Below are positions 33,043 to 45,434 of a stretch of 64,000 nucleotides of DNA, piece after piece. How positions within the stretch are numbered: the stretch's first letter is position 1; every line of letters begins with the position of its first letter. The notes below the pieces were generated by a model that saw nothing but the letters and a program-made list of their open reading frames with translations, ran no database searches and was not told the origin of the DNA. The stretch is from Fallopia convolvulus. Lineage: Eukaryota; Streptophyta; Magnoliopsida; Caryophyllales; Polygonaceae. The position numbers and the translations under genes are program-made. The DNA is taken from positions 38,410,707 to 38,474,706 of the forward strand of contig OZ024736.1 in assembly GCA_964016875.1 (NCBI GenBank), given 5' to 3'.

Positions 33043-33532
33043 CGCAAGGGCGATGTTGATTTCTGACCGTTCAATTAGGAGATCAACGGTGGATAGGCAG
33101 TGATGTTAAAATTGCGGATTCTAGAAGAAAGTGTGGAATGGTGCCGTCGTGGTTTCACATCCCGCCATTCAAAATTTTAGCCCCGCGCGTAGACTGCTTT
33201 ATCCGCCAGTCTCAAACAGGTCTCTGTCTCATTGAAATAGGTCCCAAAAAAAATCACTAATTACATCTAATCACTTCTTATATATTTATTTTTACATTTT
33301 ATCTTAAATTTTCATAAACTCGTCGTACCTTAAATGTCTAATAATATTTGAACACTTGATTTTCGTTTGGATTATCTAGATAAATAGGTTTAATGAAATA
33401 TTATTTTAAGGGAAAATTTTGTAGAACCACTTGTAAAATATGAGCTTGTGCACAAATGCTGTAAAAACGTAAAATTCACAAAATCATCCATAAAAAAAAT
33501 TGTTATCAAACAATCACTCATCTCTACTTTTT
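33043..33532. other. Intergenic
   Basis: No gene or delimited element recognised. Confidence 0.35.
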
Positions 33533-34950
33533 GTTAGATTTAACTTGCCCTTTGTGCATCCCCATTTAGCTTTTTTAGGGTTATTTGTAATAGAATGTTT
33601 TGTCTTACAATAACTTTATCATAATCTTGTACTTATGGCAATATGTACTAGGGTTTTCTGTTCTCTTTGGTTAAACTCTTGTATCTTCTCTTTGTCAACA
33701 ACATTCTACACAAAACACTCTCCTCTATATGGTATCATATGCTTATTGATCATACGTCTCACACAAAGTCACACAAATCCTAATTTTTCTCTTCCGTATA
33801 CACGTCCATGGCAGGGGAATTTTCCACCTCTTTGGCCAATGCACATGATAAATCTCATCCCTTTACAATTGTTCACTTTACCAATATTATTAAACTTACC
33901 TCCACAAATTATCTCCATTGGAAAACACAAATTCAAGCTACACTTGAAGGCTATGATCTATTCAAGTTTCTTGATGGATATCATCCTATCCCTGAGGAAG
34001 AATTTGTTGTTCAAGAGAATGTAACCATTACGAATCTCGCTTATCTTACGTGGAAACGCCAGGATAGGCTTCTCTATGGAGATCTTATTGGTACGTTGTC
34101 TTCTCCAGTTGCTATGCTTGTTACTCAAGCCAAGACGTGCCAGGAAGTTTGGGCCATGCTCAAACAAACTTATGGCACAGCTTCTCGGGGACACAAGCGA
34201 CAAGTCAAACAATGTCTCACCACACTCAAGAAAGGCTCTTCTTCAATTTCCGAGTACATGCAGTGTCGGTGGTTGATGTCTTGGCCTCCTTGGGGTCGCC
34301 TCTTAATTGCACAAGAGGATTTTATTGATTACATCCTTAAAGGCCTCGATTCTACCTTCCAATCGGTGATCGATGGTGCTAATATGCGTGACACATGCAT
34401 ATCCTTTGAGGAACTTCATGAAAAGCTTATTCTCAAAGAGCTTGAATTGAAGAATGAAACTATGACAATGCCCCGATGACGGCGTTGAATGCTTAAAAAC
34501 AACACAAGACTCGTGCCAAGGGCTCGTCTCCGTCCTTGCCCTGGCAACCCTCCGTGCCCTCGTCCCAACCTCCACAAAATTGGTTTAAATTCCCACCAAA
34601 CCCTAACCAGTCCTCTCAATCTTGTCCCCCATGCAACCCTATGCCTATGCCCTATCATACTCCCTCGCCTCCACAACAAAACCAATAGAAGTCGCCCAAC
34701 CCTTTTCTTGGCAAGTGCCGATACTGCAAAGGTCCTGGCCATGTTATCTCTCAATGTGCCAAATTCCGAGAGGACTATCCCTACATCAAATTTTCACCAT
34801 CCAACTGTTTTCCTCCTACTCCACCACCAGCCAACATGGCCTCCACGTCCACTCCAAACTCAAACTGGCTAGTAGATTCGAGGGACAAGGCCGTCCAATG
34901 CATTTTAGAAGCCCTATTCGAAAATCAAAACGAGCACCTACTAAAAAGAC
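33533..34950 (+). pseudogene. Truncated Ty1/copia element: possible short LTR, primer site and gag
   Basis: 33533-33714 (TGTTAGATTT... to ...CATTCTACACA) may be a short 5' LTR. TGGTATCATATGC at 33729 is a decayed copy of the initiator-Met tRNA primer site TGGTATCAGAGC. From ATG 33808 an open frame to 34479 encodes a copia gag (LTSTNYLHWKTQIQATLEGY near the start, then the UBN2-like region TYGTASRGHKRQVKQCLTTL and EYMQ). After a frameshift the zinc knuckle CRYCKGPGHVISQC (C-x2-C-x4-H-x4-C) appears near 34715-34756, followed by NWLVDS near 34862, the start of the protease. The copy stops there. Pol and the 3' LTR are missing. Confidence 0.75.
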
Positions 34951-35266
34951 ATAAATCATGTAAGTGTAAAAATGAAATCCAAATTCACTCACTACCTTTA
35001 CGAAAGTAATTGAATGTTGTTCCAGAACAAGAAAATAACCAATTAGTCCTACATAGATACTCCAATAATTATTTAAATTAAAGCATCAAATTAGTAATAT
35101 AGTAAGCAAAAACTAGTCCTAAATCTTAACACAAAAAATTAATTATATACTCGAAAATTAATCAAGAATTGTATTTTTTTTTCTTTTTAGCTCGAATAGT
35201 ATTTTTCTAAGTACGAACACATTGAAAAAGTAGGGAAACAAAAGCTTATAATAAAACTTTTTCAAT
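34951..35266. other. Intergenic
   Basis: AT-rich, no gene recognised. Confidence 0.35.
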
Positions 35267-35747
35267 AAGAGTTGTTCATAGAACAAAACTGAAATAGAAA
35301 ATATATATGAAAAACTAGATAGAGTTTTGGCAACGGATCAGGTCATGCAATTGTACCCAAATATTACTACAATGAATCACGCATTCTCCTCTTCGGATCA
35401 TTGCCCAATCTCGATTGAACTCCAAACGATACCTCAAGCTAAACCAGCTTCGTTTAAATTTGAGAAAATGTGGCTAAAAAGGAAGGATTTCTCTAATATA
35501 GTCAGACAAGCTTGGCGATGTGAATTTGTGGGATCAAATATGTACAACCTATTCAAAAAAAAACTGAACTCTTGAAAAAAAAAGGCAAAAGAATGGAATA
35601 AAACCACATTCGGGAATATATTCCGACAAATTAATATAGTAGAAGATGCACTCCTAAAAATACAAAAAGAAATAATAACAAATCAGGAACAATAATTAAT
35701 TCAAAGACAAACAAGGCTACTAAAAGAAAAAAAAGAACGACTACTAT

Positions 35748-36549
35748 TGATGAAACCCGAAATAACGACTCGCTAAAAGACAAGGAACGAGGTTATTATA
35801 TTTGATTGTGCAAACACTTGCTTCCTTATTTATATTTCTTACAACGAGGTTACAAGACCAGCGAGGTTAATAAACAATTGAGAATTACACCCTAGGCCTC
35901 CTACGGATACCTGAGATCTCGACCTAACAATATTCGAGATCTCCTATTTGCTAGATGAATTTACTGCCTAAGTATTTCTTGCTTATTCTTGAGGCGAAGT
36001 GGACCTTTGAGCGTGGTGTAGAGTCTTGTGTTTGTGTAGCGGGGTCTTTGGTGTGGGTGAGGTCTTTGTGTGACTTGAAGTCTTTTTGTGGACTCCACTT
36101 GTCTATAGCGAGGTCTTTTGACGATGTTCCGATCACGTCGATCTTCAACGAGCAAGATAGTTCTTGAGTTCAAGCTGTTTTTCGACGCCCTCTTTTTACT
36201 GGGTTCTCCTCTACTTATAGAGGATTAGGGGGCTGAGCTTTGGCCAAGTCTTGATGTGGGACGTCCGAGGTGGGTTTTTTTTATTGGTCCGGGGATGAGG
36301 CAGCCGTGAGTGGTACGGGGAAGCGGCAGTTGTGAGTGGTCTGCGCGGGCAGGTGTGTCAGTAGAGTCGGTGGCGAGGTCTTAGACCTCGTCCAGAGATT
36401 CGGGAGATCTCGCGGGGGCGGTAACTTTGTTTAAATATCTGAAGGAAACATGAGGGTCCCTGAATCGTCCTTGGGAATCCCGTCAAGTTTTGTTTTCTTT
36501 TTTGGGTACCCCGAGCCCACCTCTCATTTTACTGTTTTGGGTATCATCA
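35748..36549 (-). mobile_element. Solo LTR (802 bp) inserted in the LINE
   Basis: The insertion begins TGATGAAACCC and ends GGGTATCATCA, so the ends form an inverted repeat starting TGATGA. It is flanked by the exact 5-bp duplication ACTAT (35743-35747 and 36550-36554). Removing the LTR and one ACTAT rejoins the LINE reading frame. A TATA-like CTATAAGTAG on the minus strand (36211-36220) suggests minus orientation. The small frames inside are not recognised as proteins. Family not determined; probably Ty3/gypsy or copia. Confidence 0.88.
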
Positions 36550-37403
36550 ACTATCTTTCCAAAAGCTATACTGGAGTCAAAGAGCCATATGCAAACACAT
36601 TAGATTGAATGATGTGAATAATAAATATTTCCATAGACGTGCAATAGGAAGGAGAAATAGGAAAATAATTAAACAATTGTGGAATGAAGCAGGCGTACCT
36701 ATCACGGGTGAAGAAAATATTAGGAAGGAAATAAACAAAGAATTTAAGCAAAGGGCAAGAAAAAATAGAAATCTAAATCATATCCTTGAGGAGTATCTAG
36801 ATGTAATCCAAGTATAAATAAATGAAGATAATAGGGAGTTGACTAGAAATGTAAGTAATCAGGAAATAAAACAAGCATTGTTTAGTCTAGGGAAGGATAA
36901 ATCCCCGGGTCCGGATGGAATGACAACAAAATTCTATCAAAAATATTGGCACATAGTAGAAAGAACGGTAATTAAAGGAATAAAAAGTTACTTTGGATCA
37001 GGAAGAATACTAAAACAGATTAATCATACCTCTATTACACTAATACTAAAGTGCGGAAATCCGAATACGGCATAAAAGTTTAGACCAATTAGCCTATGTT
37101 CTACAGTTTACAAAATCATATCAAAAATAATAACAGAAAGGCTAAAGCAAAAAATGGGAAAACTTATACACCCGTTGCAAGGAGCTTTCATAGAAAAAAG
37201 AGCAATACAAGACAACATATTAATAGCAAATGAAAATTTTCACTCTTTTAAACAGAGAAAAGATGCAAAGGGTTGGATTGCAATTGAACTTGATATGGAA
37301 AATGCGTACGATCGAGTCGATTGGGACTATCTATTTGTAATAATGAGGAAATTCGGATTCTGTGAAAAATTTATAGGATGGGTGATACGCTCTAGATTAG
37401 TAT

Positions 37404-38709
37404 GATTATTTCTTATATCTTAGGCATGATTTGAGTTTGTTTAGGTTAGTTTTGAGCATAATTGTAATATGAAGACCGAAGACACGATTTGAAGAATTGC
37501 AAGAGTTTTGAAGACAAGTGTTGATTTGGAGTTGTTTTGACGCCACTTTCTTGTGATGCATCGTTCGGGAGCTACAATGATCTGATGAAGCTGAAATTGG
37601 TATCATTGGAAAGCTAACTCGAAGAGCTACAATTCATGTTTTTACTGCGAGTTCAAATTCCAACTCTAAGTGGGTCAAAACCACCTCCGAATGTAACACC
37701 GGAAAGCTGTCAGAAGAGACCCGCGAGCACGGATTTTTTACTGAGACCGCGGTGTTGGCCTTATCCGCAAGGCTATGAGGACGATGTAGCCGCGCTCGCG
37801 GCATACGACCCGCGCTCGCGGTGGCTGTCTTTCCGCGCCGACTCCTTTTTATCCGTATTTTTAGTTTTATTATATTTTTATATTTAGTTTTATTCGGTTG
37901 TTTTAGTATTTATAGACCTAGTTCGTAATAAGTTGGGAGAGCCTCATTTTAGTTTAACCTATAGTTTATTTCAGTTTTTATGGAGAGCTAACCCGTTGGA
38001 GTTTGTTCGAAGGTGAAGCTCTTATGTATGAACTCGTGAGGTTTTGGTATTGATTTCTATCATTTGGTTAATATTAATTCTCTTGTGCTTCATTATATGA
38101 ATGTTGATTGATTCTGCATGAGTTTGAATTGATTGATTTTCCACTGTTGGATAGATTTGTACCGTGGACAAATCTATTTTGTGAAAATAACTTAGAACAT
38201 AGATCTGTTGTCTATGCAACTAGGATTTAAGAAGAGAATTAATGATAAGTTAATTCAATCGACTCGTAGCTTGGTTGTCTTGACTTGTATCATGCATATC
38301 CTTGTTCTCTATGTTAATTCTAGGTTAAGCGTCCTTGACTATGATTAAAGAATTGCTTGAACCGTGGACTTGCGATTGCTAATGATTACGATAGAAATCA
38401 ACCATAGGTGTAAAAGGAATCAGTGGATGAATATGTGATCTAATGATTATTTCAAAGTGGATCTTTTGAATAAACTTGTTTCTGTATTGATTTGTTTGAT
38501 TGTTTGTTATTTGTTTCTTAGTTTAGTTTAGATCTTTCTCTTGATTTTCCCCTGTCTTTAGTTGGTAAAAATATTGATACTAGAAGCCGCAAGTTCTCTT
38601 GGGTTCGACCCCGACTTACTCGCTATACTAGCTTGTATTAGGGTTAATTATCTTTGTTCTTGGCATAACGACCTAGGCCAAGTCAATGGGTTAGAGCGTG
38701 CATAACATC
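37404..38709. mobile_element. LTR-like insertion (about 1.3 kb) in the LINE reverse transcriptase
   Basis: The insertion is bounded by the 5-bp repeat AGTAT (37399-37403 and 38710-38714). Removing it and one repeat rejoins the LINE coding frame (GWVIRS... to ...PVLVNNNPNE). No coding motifs occur inside. The right part (TTGGGTTCGACCCCGACTTACTCGCTATACTA region near 38600-38630) and the left part (AAGCTGAAATTGGTATCATTGGAAAGC near 37588) resemble LTRs of Tat-like Ty3/gypsy elements from memory. Read with TG...CA ends (37403-38710) the flanking duplication would be only 3 bp, so the exact ends are unsettled. Confidence 0.7.
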
Positions 38710-40980
38710 AGTATCACTACCAGTTCTAGTCAACAACAACCCTAATGAAATTTTCGTGCCACAACACGGTTTGAGATAAGGTGATCCGTTGTCAGTTGTC
38801 ACGCGCCATACTTAACCATTAATATGGTTCCCAATCTCCAAGGGGGGTACGAGAATACCTTTTTTATCATTTGCATACGATATACTAATTTTTGGAAAAG
38901 CAGATAAAACAACATGTATAATAATTAAAAGGATAATAAAGGAATATTGTAATTTCTCAGGACAAAGCGTGAACTACACTAAATATGTTATCCATGTAAA
39001 ACCTAAAGTGCCCACCAACCGGAAAGCACAATTACAAGGTATATTAGGCATAAATGAACAGTTAGCCATTGAAAAATACCTAGGTTGCCTGGTCATGAGC
39101 GGACGTGTTAATCAAACTACATTTGTTGATGTCGTAACAACAACGAGAAACCAACTTTCAACATGGAAAGCTAGAACAATCTCCCGTGAAGGATGGGCAA
39201 CATTAATAAAAGCAAATCTAGCAGCTAAACCGCTATACTTAATGCAAAGTTTCATGCTCCCAAACTCCATCACTACCATCTTTGATAGAATTAATAGAGA
39301 ATTCCTCTGGAATAAAGATCAAATATTTAAACCCCTAGTTGGATGGGACAAAGTGTGCAGAACGCGAAAAGATGGTGGCCTATGCATAAGAAAATGTAAA
39401 GAAATGAACCAGGCTTTGCAAATGAAATTAATTTGGAAAATCATGGCAGAGCCAAAAAATATTTGGGTACGAGTGATAAACGAAAAATACCTGCAAGGAA
39501 CTCATGTTCTTAACTATAATAGAAAGAAATCTAGCTCGTGGTATTGGAGAAAGCTAATGGGATTAAGGGACAAATTCTATAAGGGTTTGATATGGTAACT
39601 AGGAAATGGTGACACCATACGTTTTTGGAAGGATCCATGGATACAAAAGGAAGCACTTCAAACGCAGACAAACATTCCCCAAATAATAAACCCGAATGAA
39701 AAAGTGGTTGAATATATTACACAAGAGAAAAAGTGGAATATAACCAAACTAAGTCAGATTCTACCAACATCATGGATCGATAAAATCAAAATGATAGCTA
39801 TCCCAAAACATGACATCCATGATCGATTATATTGGTGGCCGAGCAAAAATGGCTAGTTTGCAACGAATCAACAATAAAACTGATAACTCAAAACCGAACT
39901 TTGGAAATCAAAAACTGGAACTGGATATGGAATGTTAATGTCCCGCCAAAGATTAGAAACTTTGGGTGGTGATTATGTTTCAATGGGTTGCCAACAAAAA
40001 CTAGATTAGCAAAGAATCAAATACCGGTAAGACAAGAATACATGTACTGTGCACATAATGAGGAAGACTCTATTCACCACTTTTTACAATGCCCATACAC
40101 GACATAGGTTATGTCGTCTATCTACAAAGACTACCAACAAATAATATTTGACTTAAACCAAAATAATACAAACATCAAGGAAATTGTATATGAACTATAT
40201 GCAAAAATGGGAAACATGAATTAGTCATAATTCTAACAGGGTGGTGGTCAATATGGTATAACAAGAACAAAATACAGTTTGATACCCAAAATGTTATCCA
40301 AGATCTATACTAATTTAACATTAACCAAAGGAAAAACTGGGAAAAGGCCAATCAAGAAGCGGATCATAGAGCAAATCCTGACCACAACTCAACCAACTCT
40401 ACAAGACATAGGAGGCAAGGAAGATGGAAAACCCGCGAGCGGGTTGATTCAAATTAAATGCATATGCATAAAAAAAAAAGGAAATGGAAGCACCACTATT
40501 GGATATATCATTAGAAACGACAAAGGAAAAAGGCTCAGAATTGGGTCAGAAAAAGTAGGAGACAGGTCAATTCTACTAGCGGAAACACTAGCCCTATATA
40601 AAGGCCTTCAACTTGCCATAAATCTTGGTATACGAAAAGTAGAAATCGAAAGTGATAATAGATTCTAGTTAAAGCTCTGCGACGTGAAGGAAAATGTCCG
40701 TGGGAAATTGAAATATTAGTCACGGATTTTTTGATGTTATGCTCCTCTCTGGAGGAGGCAGTCACATATCTATAGAAATGCAAATTCTGTAGCTAACAAG
40801 ATCGCCAAATTGGCCTCTCATTATCCAATCTGGTTGTTGGATTCTCATCTAGAGTTGTGTGCTCTCATCCGTCAAGATGCTATTGGTATTGGGTAACCAA
40901 CCCATACCAAATTATTACCTTATCAAAAAAAAAAAAGAGTTGGCCATTGTCGTACAACTTGTGTTGATGTTGATAGAACC

Positions 40981-41050
40981 ATAGATCTAACAGTGACTGA
41001 TAAAAAAATAGATCTAACAGTGACTGATAAAAAAATAGATCTAACAGTGA
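40981..41050 (+). repeat. Tandem repeat, 27-bp unit, about 2.6 copies
   Basis: The unit ATAGATCTAACAGTGACTGA plus TAAAAAA occurs at 40981-41007 and 41008-41034, with a partial third copy to about 41050. Confidence 0.9.
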
Positions 41051-41094
41051 ACGAGAAGATCAGATGCACATTGGGGATGATGCATTATAATTTA

Positions 41095-41415
41095 GGTCTC
41101 GTTTGGTTTATCGTGACATATGAGGGGAAACGAAATGAATTTATACCATTTTTAATGTCATAATACATTTATATAAAAAAATGATCCAACAACTTTTTTA
41201 TTATAAAAGTGTGATAGAAGGGAGTGGTTCTACCATTTTGTTACCCATCCCCTTGATGGAAAAAATGATTAAAGTGGAGCAAGCCCCTTTTTACAATGGA
41301 TAAGAGGTTATGCAAAAAAAGTTAATTTTTTTTTATTATTGTATCATGATACTAAAATGAACTATATTTATTTTTATTTCGTTTATATTTCTATAAATTG
41401 CAACCAAACGGGGTC
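41095..41415. mobile_element. PIF/Harbinger-type (Tourist-like) MITE
   Basis: The element is 321 bp with ends GGTCTCGTTTGGTT and, reversed, GACCCCGTTTGGTT (11 of 14 match), flanked by TTA on both sides (41092-41094 and 41416-41418), the usual Harbinger target duplication. It has no coding capacity. It lies about 375 bp upstream of the ACT-domain gene start codon. Confidence 0.78.
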
Positions 41416-41790
41416 TTAGATTGGAAGTCCAAACATTAGGAATTAAACCTATAATCTCTACAATATAATAGTCAAATTTTGGCAAACTCAAGTGGCCACA
41501 TCTCAACGAAATTAGAAACCAATGTGGAGTAGCCTGGCGGCAAGAGCCATGAAAGAAACCGATAATCTCTATTTTTTTTAGATTGGAAGGCCAAACATTA
41601 GAAACCTATAATCTCTATTTTTTTCGTTTTCCCATTTTGACCCTGTACAGTACACTATCTAGAACAAACCGATGATTTCTCATTTCCCCAATCAATTTCC
41701 AACTTGAACGGAAAAGATAGTGCGCACTGAATTCCTCCCCATACCAACCGCCATCTGAAAGTTTCGTCGACATTGCATCGTTTCCCGCCG

Positions 41791-44585
41791 ATGGGTCTGC
41801 TGCCAAACGACGACGCCGTTTCAATCCAGGAAGGGAAGAATCCTGGGGAGCCCTGGGTTATCACCGTCAATTGCCCTGACAAGACCGGCCTTATCTGTGA
41901 TATTTGCCGCACTATTCTTGATTTCGGCCTCTTCATCATCAAAGGAGGTTTACTTCTTGCTTAACACTTTTCTATTTCTCTGATTCTTCCTTATGTTCGC
42001 TTTTTTATGTAATTTTGAATTCACTGCTTTTGGATTCCTCTTGTGTAATGCTCCTCAATGTTATTGGTATATTCGAGTTGATTCCTTGTGGAGAATCCTG
42101 AAATAATCACTCAATGGTCTACGTACATCATCCAATTGATCGCTTTTTGCAGAATCTCTAGCTACATCATCCAATTTGAAGCTAATGCTTTTTATTTTTT
42201 GAGCGGGTGAGGACATTTAGGATCATACTGGTTTGGATTTTAGGATGATCAGCTTCTTCTTCTTTTTCCTATAAGTTAGATTAGCTGCTTTGTGCTACAA
42301 CATAGAACATCTCTTCTGTTAACGTCATGTCCAATTATATGCATTTAAAATTGTTACACAGCAATAGAATGTATTGTGATTCTATATTTTCCTATATGAG
42401 CAGATGTCTCAACAGATGGAAAGTGGTGCTACATACTGTTGTGGGTAGTTCCTCATAGCAGCTCACGTTTTGTTCGATGGTCAAGCTTAAAAGAACGCCT
42501 TCTTTCTGTTTGCCCGCCTTGTTCATTGCTGTTTTACCTCAATCAGCAGACAAATCCACGCAAATCCCAACCCTTGTACTTGCTGACCTTTTGTTGCTCA
42601 GATCGAAGAGGGTTGTTGCATGGTAAACATCCAATAATCATGTTTTTGAAGAGTATAGATAATCCAGATTAAACAAGTGTTTAGTTTAAATGTTGGTTAG
42701 CTGCTCTTACTACTGGCTTTGTACTTAGCATATAAATAGAGTAGATTCTCATTTGTTATATGACAGTAATCAATGAATAAAAAGAGTATGTCTGATAGAA
42801 ATAAGCGAGATAGGATATGAGAATGTTCTTGTTTTAACTCATTTCCCCATTTCTGACAGATGTTACACATGTCCTCTCCGAGCATGAGCTCTCAATAGAA
42901 AAGGTGAAGGTCACTACAACGCCAGATGGAAGAGTTTTAGACCTCTTCTTTATAACAGACAACATGTAAGCATTATCTTTCATGGTTGGTAACAAAATAA
43001 TCTTAGTGCCTACTGACTAGTTGGTAGCAAAATCAGTTGACTACTGACTATTTGGTACAAAAATCAGTTGACTTTGATCATTAGTTGTATCTTGTAACCC
43101 ATTTCAGTAGTATTTTAAATTTGACCTTTGCATTTAAACATATAGTAGCATAGCAAATTCTGTCACAGACTTGAGAGTAGGGTGTAGCATAAGATGAACT
43201 TTACTTCTAAATTATTAATCAAAGAAATAATAGTTTTGAGTTAACTTATGTGCTTAGTAGAAATGATTTATTTTTAAGACGTTTATCATCTAGCCATAAT
43301 AGTTATGTTAATTTTATCTTTCTATGCTCAGGGATCTTCTACACAAAAGGGAAAGGCAAGAAGAAACATGTGAAAGATTGCGATATGTCCTGGGTGATTC
43401 TTGTCTTAGCTGTGAACTTCGATTGGCAAATTCTCATCATGAAATTCGACAAGGGGTCACACTTTCTCCATCTGTATCCGAAGAGCTATTTAGAAATATG
43501 TGCTCAGAAAATGAATGTCATTCACAAGCCCTTACCCCAGAGCTGTCCCAGTTAAAGAAAGCTAATGTGAATATAGACAATTCACTCAGTCCAAGTCACA
43601 CATTACTTCAGATACAATGTGTGGATCATAAGGGTCTTCTTTACGATATCCTAAGAACTGTAAAAGACCATGATATTCAGGTGAATCTTTAGCTTATGTT
43701 AACTTATTGCACATCTTAAAGTGAAGTACCAACAGCGCTACACAGCTCCTAGTGCTGTGCATTAATGGTGCTAAGCCTACTTAGATGCTTAAATTTTGCT
43801 ATTCAGAGTGCATTTGGTATTTCAAGCTCATACATAACCTTGCTGAACCTCATAAATTACCTTAGGGGAAAAAATCATAAGCTTATAATCTATAAAAATT
43901 GATTATATGCTCTCCTATTTCCAATAGTCTGAAAATAAGTTCCCCTATAGGCTAAGATCATCAGCTTATTAGCTGCTAAACTTGCTTATCTCGACTTTCT
44001 GTAGCGTTAGTAAAATATCTAATCAAATGCTTGGTGTACAACTTTCTTGATTTCCAGATAGCATTTGGCCGTTTCTCAGAAGTAACGAAAGGAGAGCGTG
44101 TAATTGACCTATTTACCCATTGGAAGGACCAAAGAAAGATTGTGGACCCTGAGGAAGTATGTCAACTCTGCTCTCGCCTGAAGATGGAGATGCTTCATCC
44201 TTTACGTGTGATGATTGCAAACCGTGGACCAGATACTGAATTAGTGGTTGCAAACCCTGTTGAGCTATCGGGATTGGGGAGGCCGCGTGTTTTCTATGAC
44301 GTCACCCTTGCACTTAAAGCTCTTGGCATCTGCATTTTCTCGGTAAGTAATTATCACAAACCATATAACTGTATAAGCAATGTTCTTAGGAAAAACGAGT
44401 CATTTGAGATTACTTTGACGCTTCTTTTGTGTGTGCAGGCTGAAATAGGACGGCATTCAGCATCTGAACATGAATGGGAAGTCTACAGGTTTCTTCTGGA
44501 TGAGAATTGTGAACATCAATTGCTGTCTTCAGCATCCAGCAATCAGATTGTGGATAAAGTGCGGAGGATGCTGATGGGATGGTGA
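41791..44585 (+). CDS. ACT-domain repeat protein, ACR9/ACR10-like
   Basis: Six coding exons, 41791-41947, 42404-42622, 42860-42965, 43332-43680, 44058-44342 and 44439-44585, join cleanly through GT-AG introns to give 420 residues. Four ACT domains can be read: residues about 20-75 (WVITVNCPDKTGLICDICRT), about 108-165 (LYLLTFCCSDRRGLLHDVTH and TTPDGRVLDLFFITDNMDLL), about 255-305 (LLQIQCVDHKGLLYDILRTV) and about 350-405 (RPRVFYDVTLALKALGICIF, EVYRFLLDE). The C-terminus ...VRRMLMGW matches the ACR9-type ending I recall. ACR proteins of plants are amino-acid-sensing regulators resembling the ACT repeats of bacterial GlnD, without an enzymatic domain; ligand and partners of this one are not known. 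Start codon 41791 is the first ATG before the first ACT domain. The gene is convergent with the H2A.W gene. Confidence 0.9.
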
Positions 44586-45434
44586 GCTAACATCAGTTGC
44601 TTTCTTTCTCTTCTCTGGTGGCTGGTGCAGAGCTCTAAACGATTGGATTTGGTTGATTATTTTGAATTTGCTTGATGATTGATGATGGAGGGCGTGTGTT
44701 CATATTGTTTTCTGGAGTACGAAATCACCAGATTCGGTTACGAGTTCCTTACATATGGTCAGTTACTGAGTTAGACCAGTTCTGGGGCTTTTGCTCCCGT
44801 ATTTGTGCAGTAGAAGAGGATTCAATTATGTTTTAAGGTCTGTTCGAAATTATTAGTTGATGTAAAATAGCTACGGAGTAATGATTACTAAGCTATTAAG
44901 GGAAACAGCAAGTATATATAAAGAGCTTCTTGTAAAATAAATACTGCTACTCTCAATGATCACTATGACTTTCTTAAGCTTTAGCGAATATCATTTAATC
45001 ATGTTAATAACTTCGCATGTACGCGCTGGAGAAATATTGATTCTTGCTTAAACTGGCAGGTGGATAGAAGCGGGTTCATTAGTTTACACGAAATGGTTCA
45101 ATTACGTGAGTTCCATGGACGCAATTATGCCAATTCGTAGATTTGTAAAGATATTTGAAGCATATAGCACTCGTACGTTGTAGCATTGTAAAGAAGAAAA
45201 GAATATTAACACGCTCCTGACAATATGCTGGACTATATAACTTAGATATTGGTTGATCGTTCTTTTTGCCAGCACAGACGATTAACAAAACTATAGTTTC
45301 ATATCATTAAACAGCTTCTGGATTAACATACAAACACTGCAGATCAGGTAATTGAAACTTCGCGCACGATTCAACATTTTAAACTCCTAAGATACCTAAC
45401 ACCAAATTCTTCTACAGATCTAAAGTTCTACAGT
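44586..45434. other. Convergent intergenic region between ACR-like and H2A.W genes
   Basis: Contains the two 3' untranslated regions. No further gene recognised. Confidence 0.5.

Larger units (their letters stand above)
35275..40934 (+). pseudogene. Decayed L1-type LINE interrupted by two LTR-like insertions
   Basis: Plus-strand LINE coding sequence is recognisable in order. The C-terminal end of the endonuclease is at about 35300-35430 (KLDRVLATDQV, SSSDHCPISIEL). The spacer holds YWSQRAI near 36570. Reverse transcriptase motifs run from 36839 to 37400 (LGKDKSPGPDGMTTKFYQKYW, DMENAYDRVDWDYL) and resume at 38711. 38969-39600 has WKARTISREGWATLIKANLA and RTRKDGGLCIRKCKEMNQAL. A zf-RVT remnant lies near 39930-40110 and an RNase H remnant near 40400-40800 (ETLALYKGLQLAINLGIRKVEIESDN). 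It ends CTTATC plus poly-A (40925-40934). An 8-bp repeat AAGAGTTG at 35267-35274 and 40935-40942 may be its target duplication. Several stops make it non-functional. Without the two insertions it is about 3.5 kb. Confidence 0.88.

Noticed and set aside
35951..36173. Small frames inside the 802-bp solo LTR
   Set aside because: LTRs are non-coding and the frames on both strands match nothing known.
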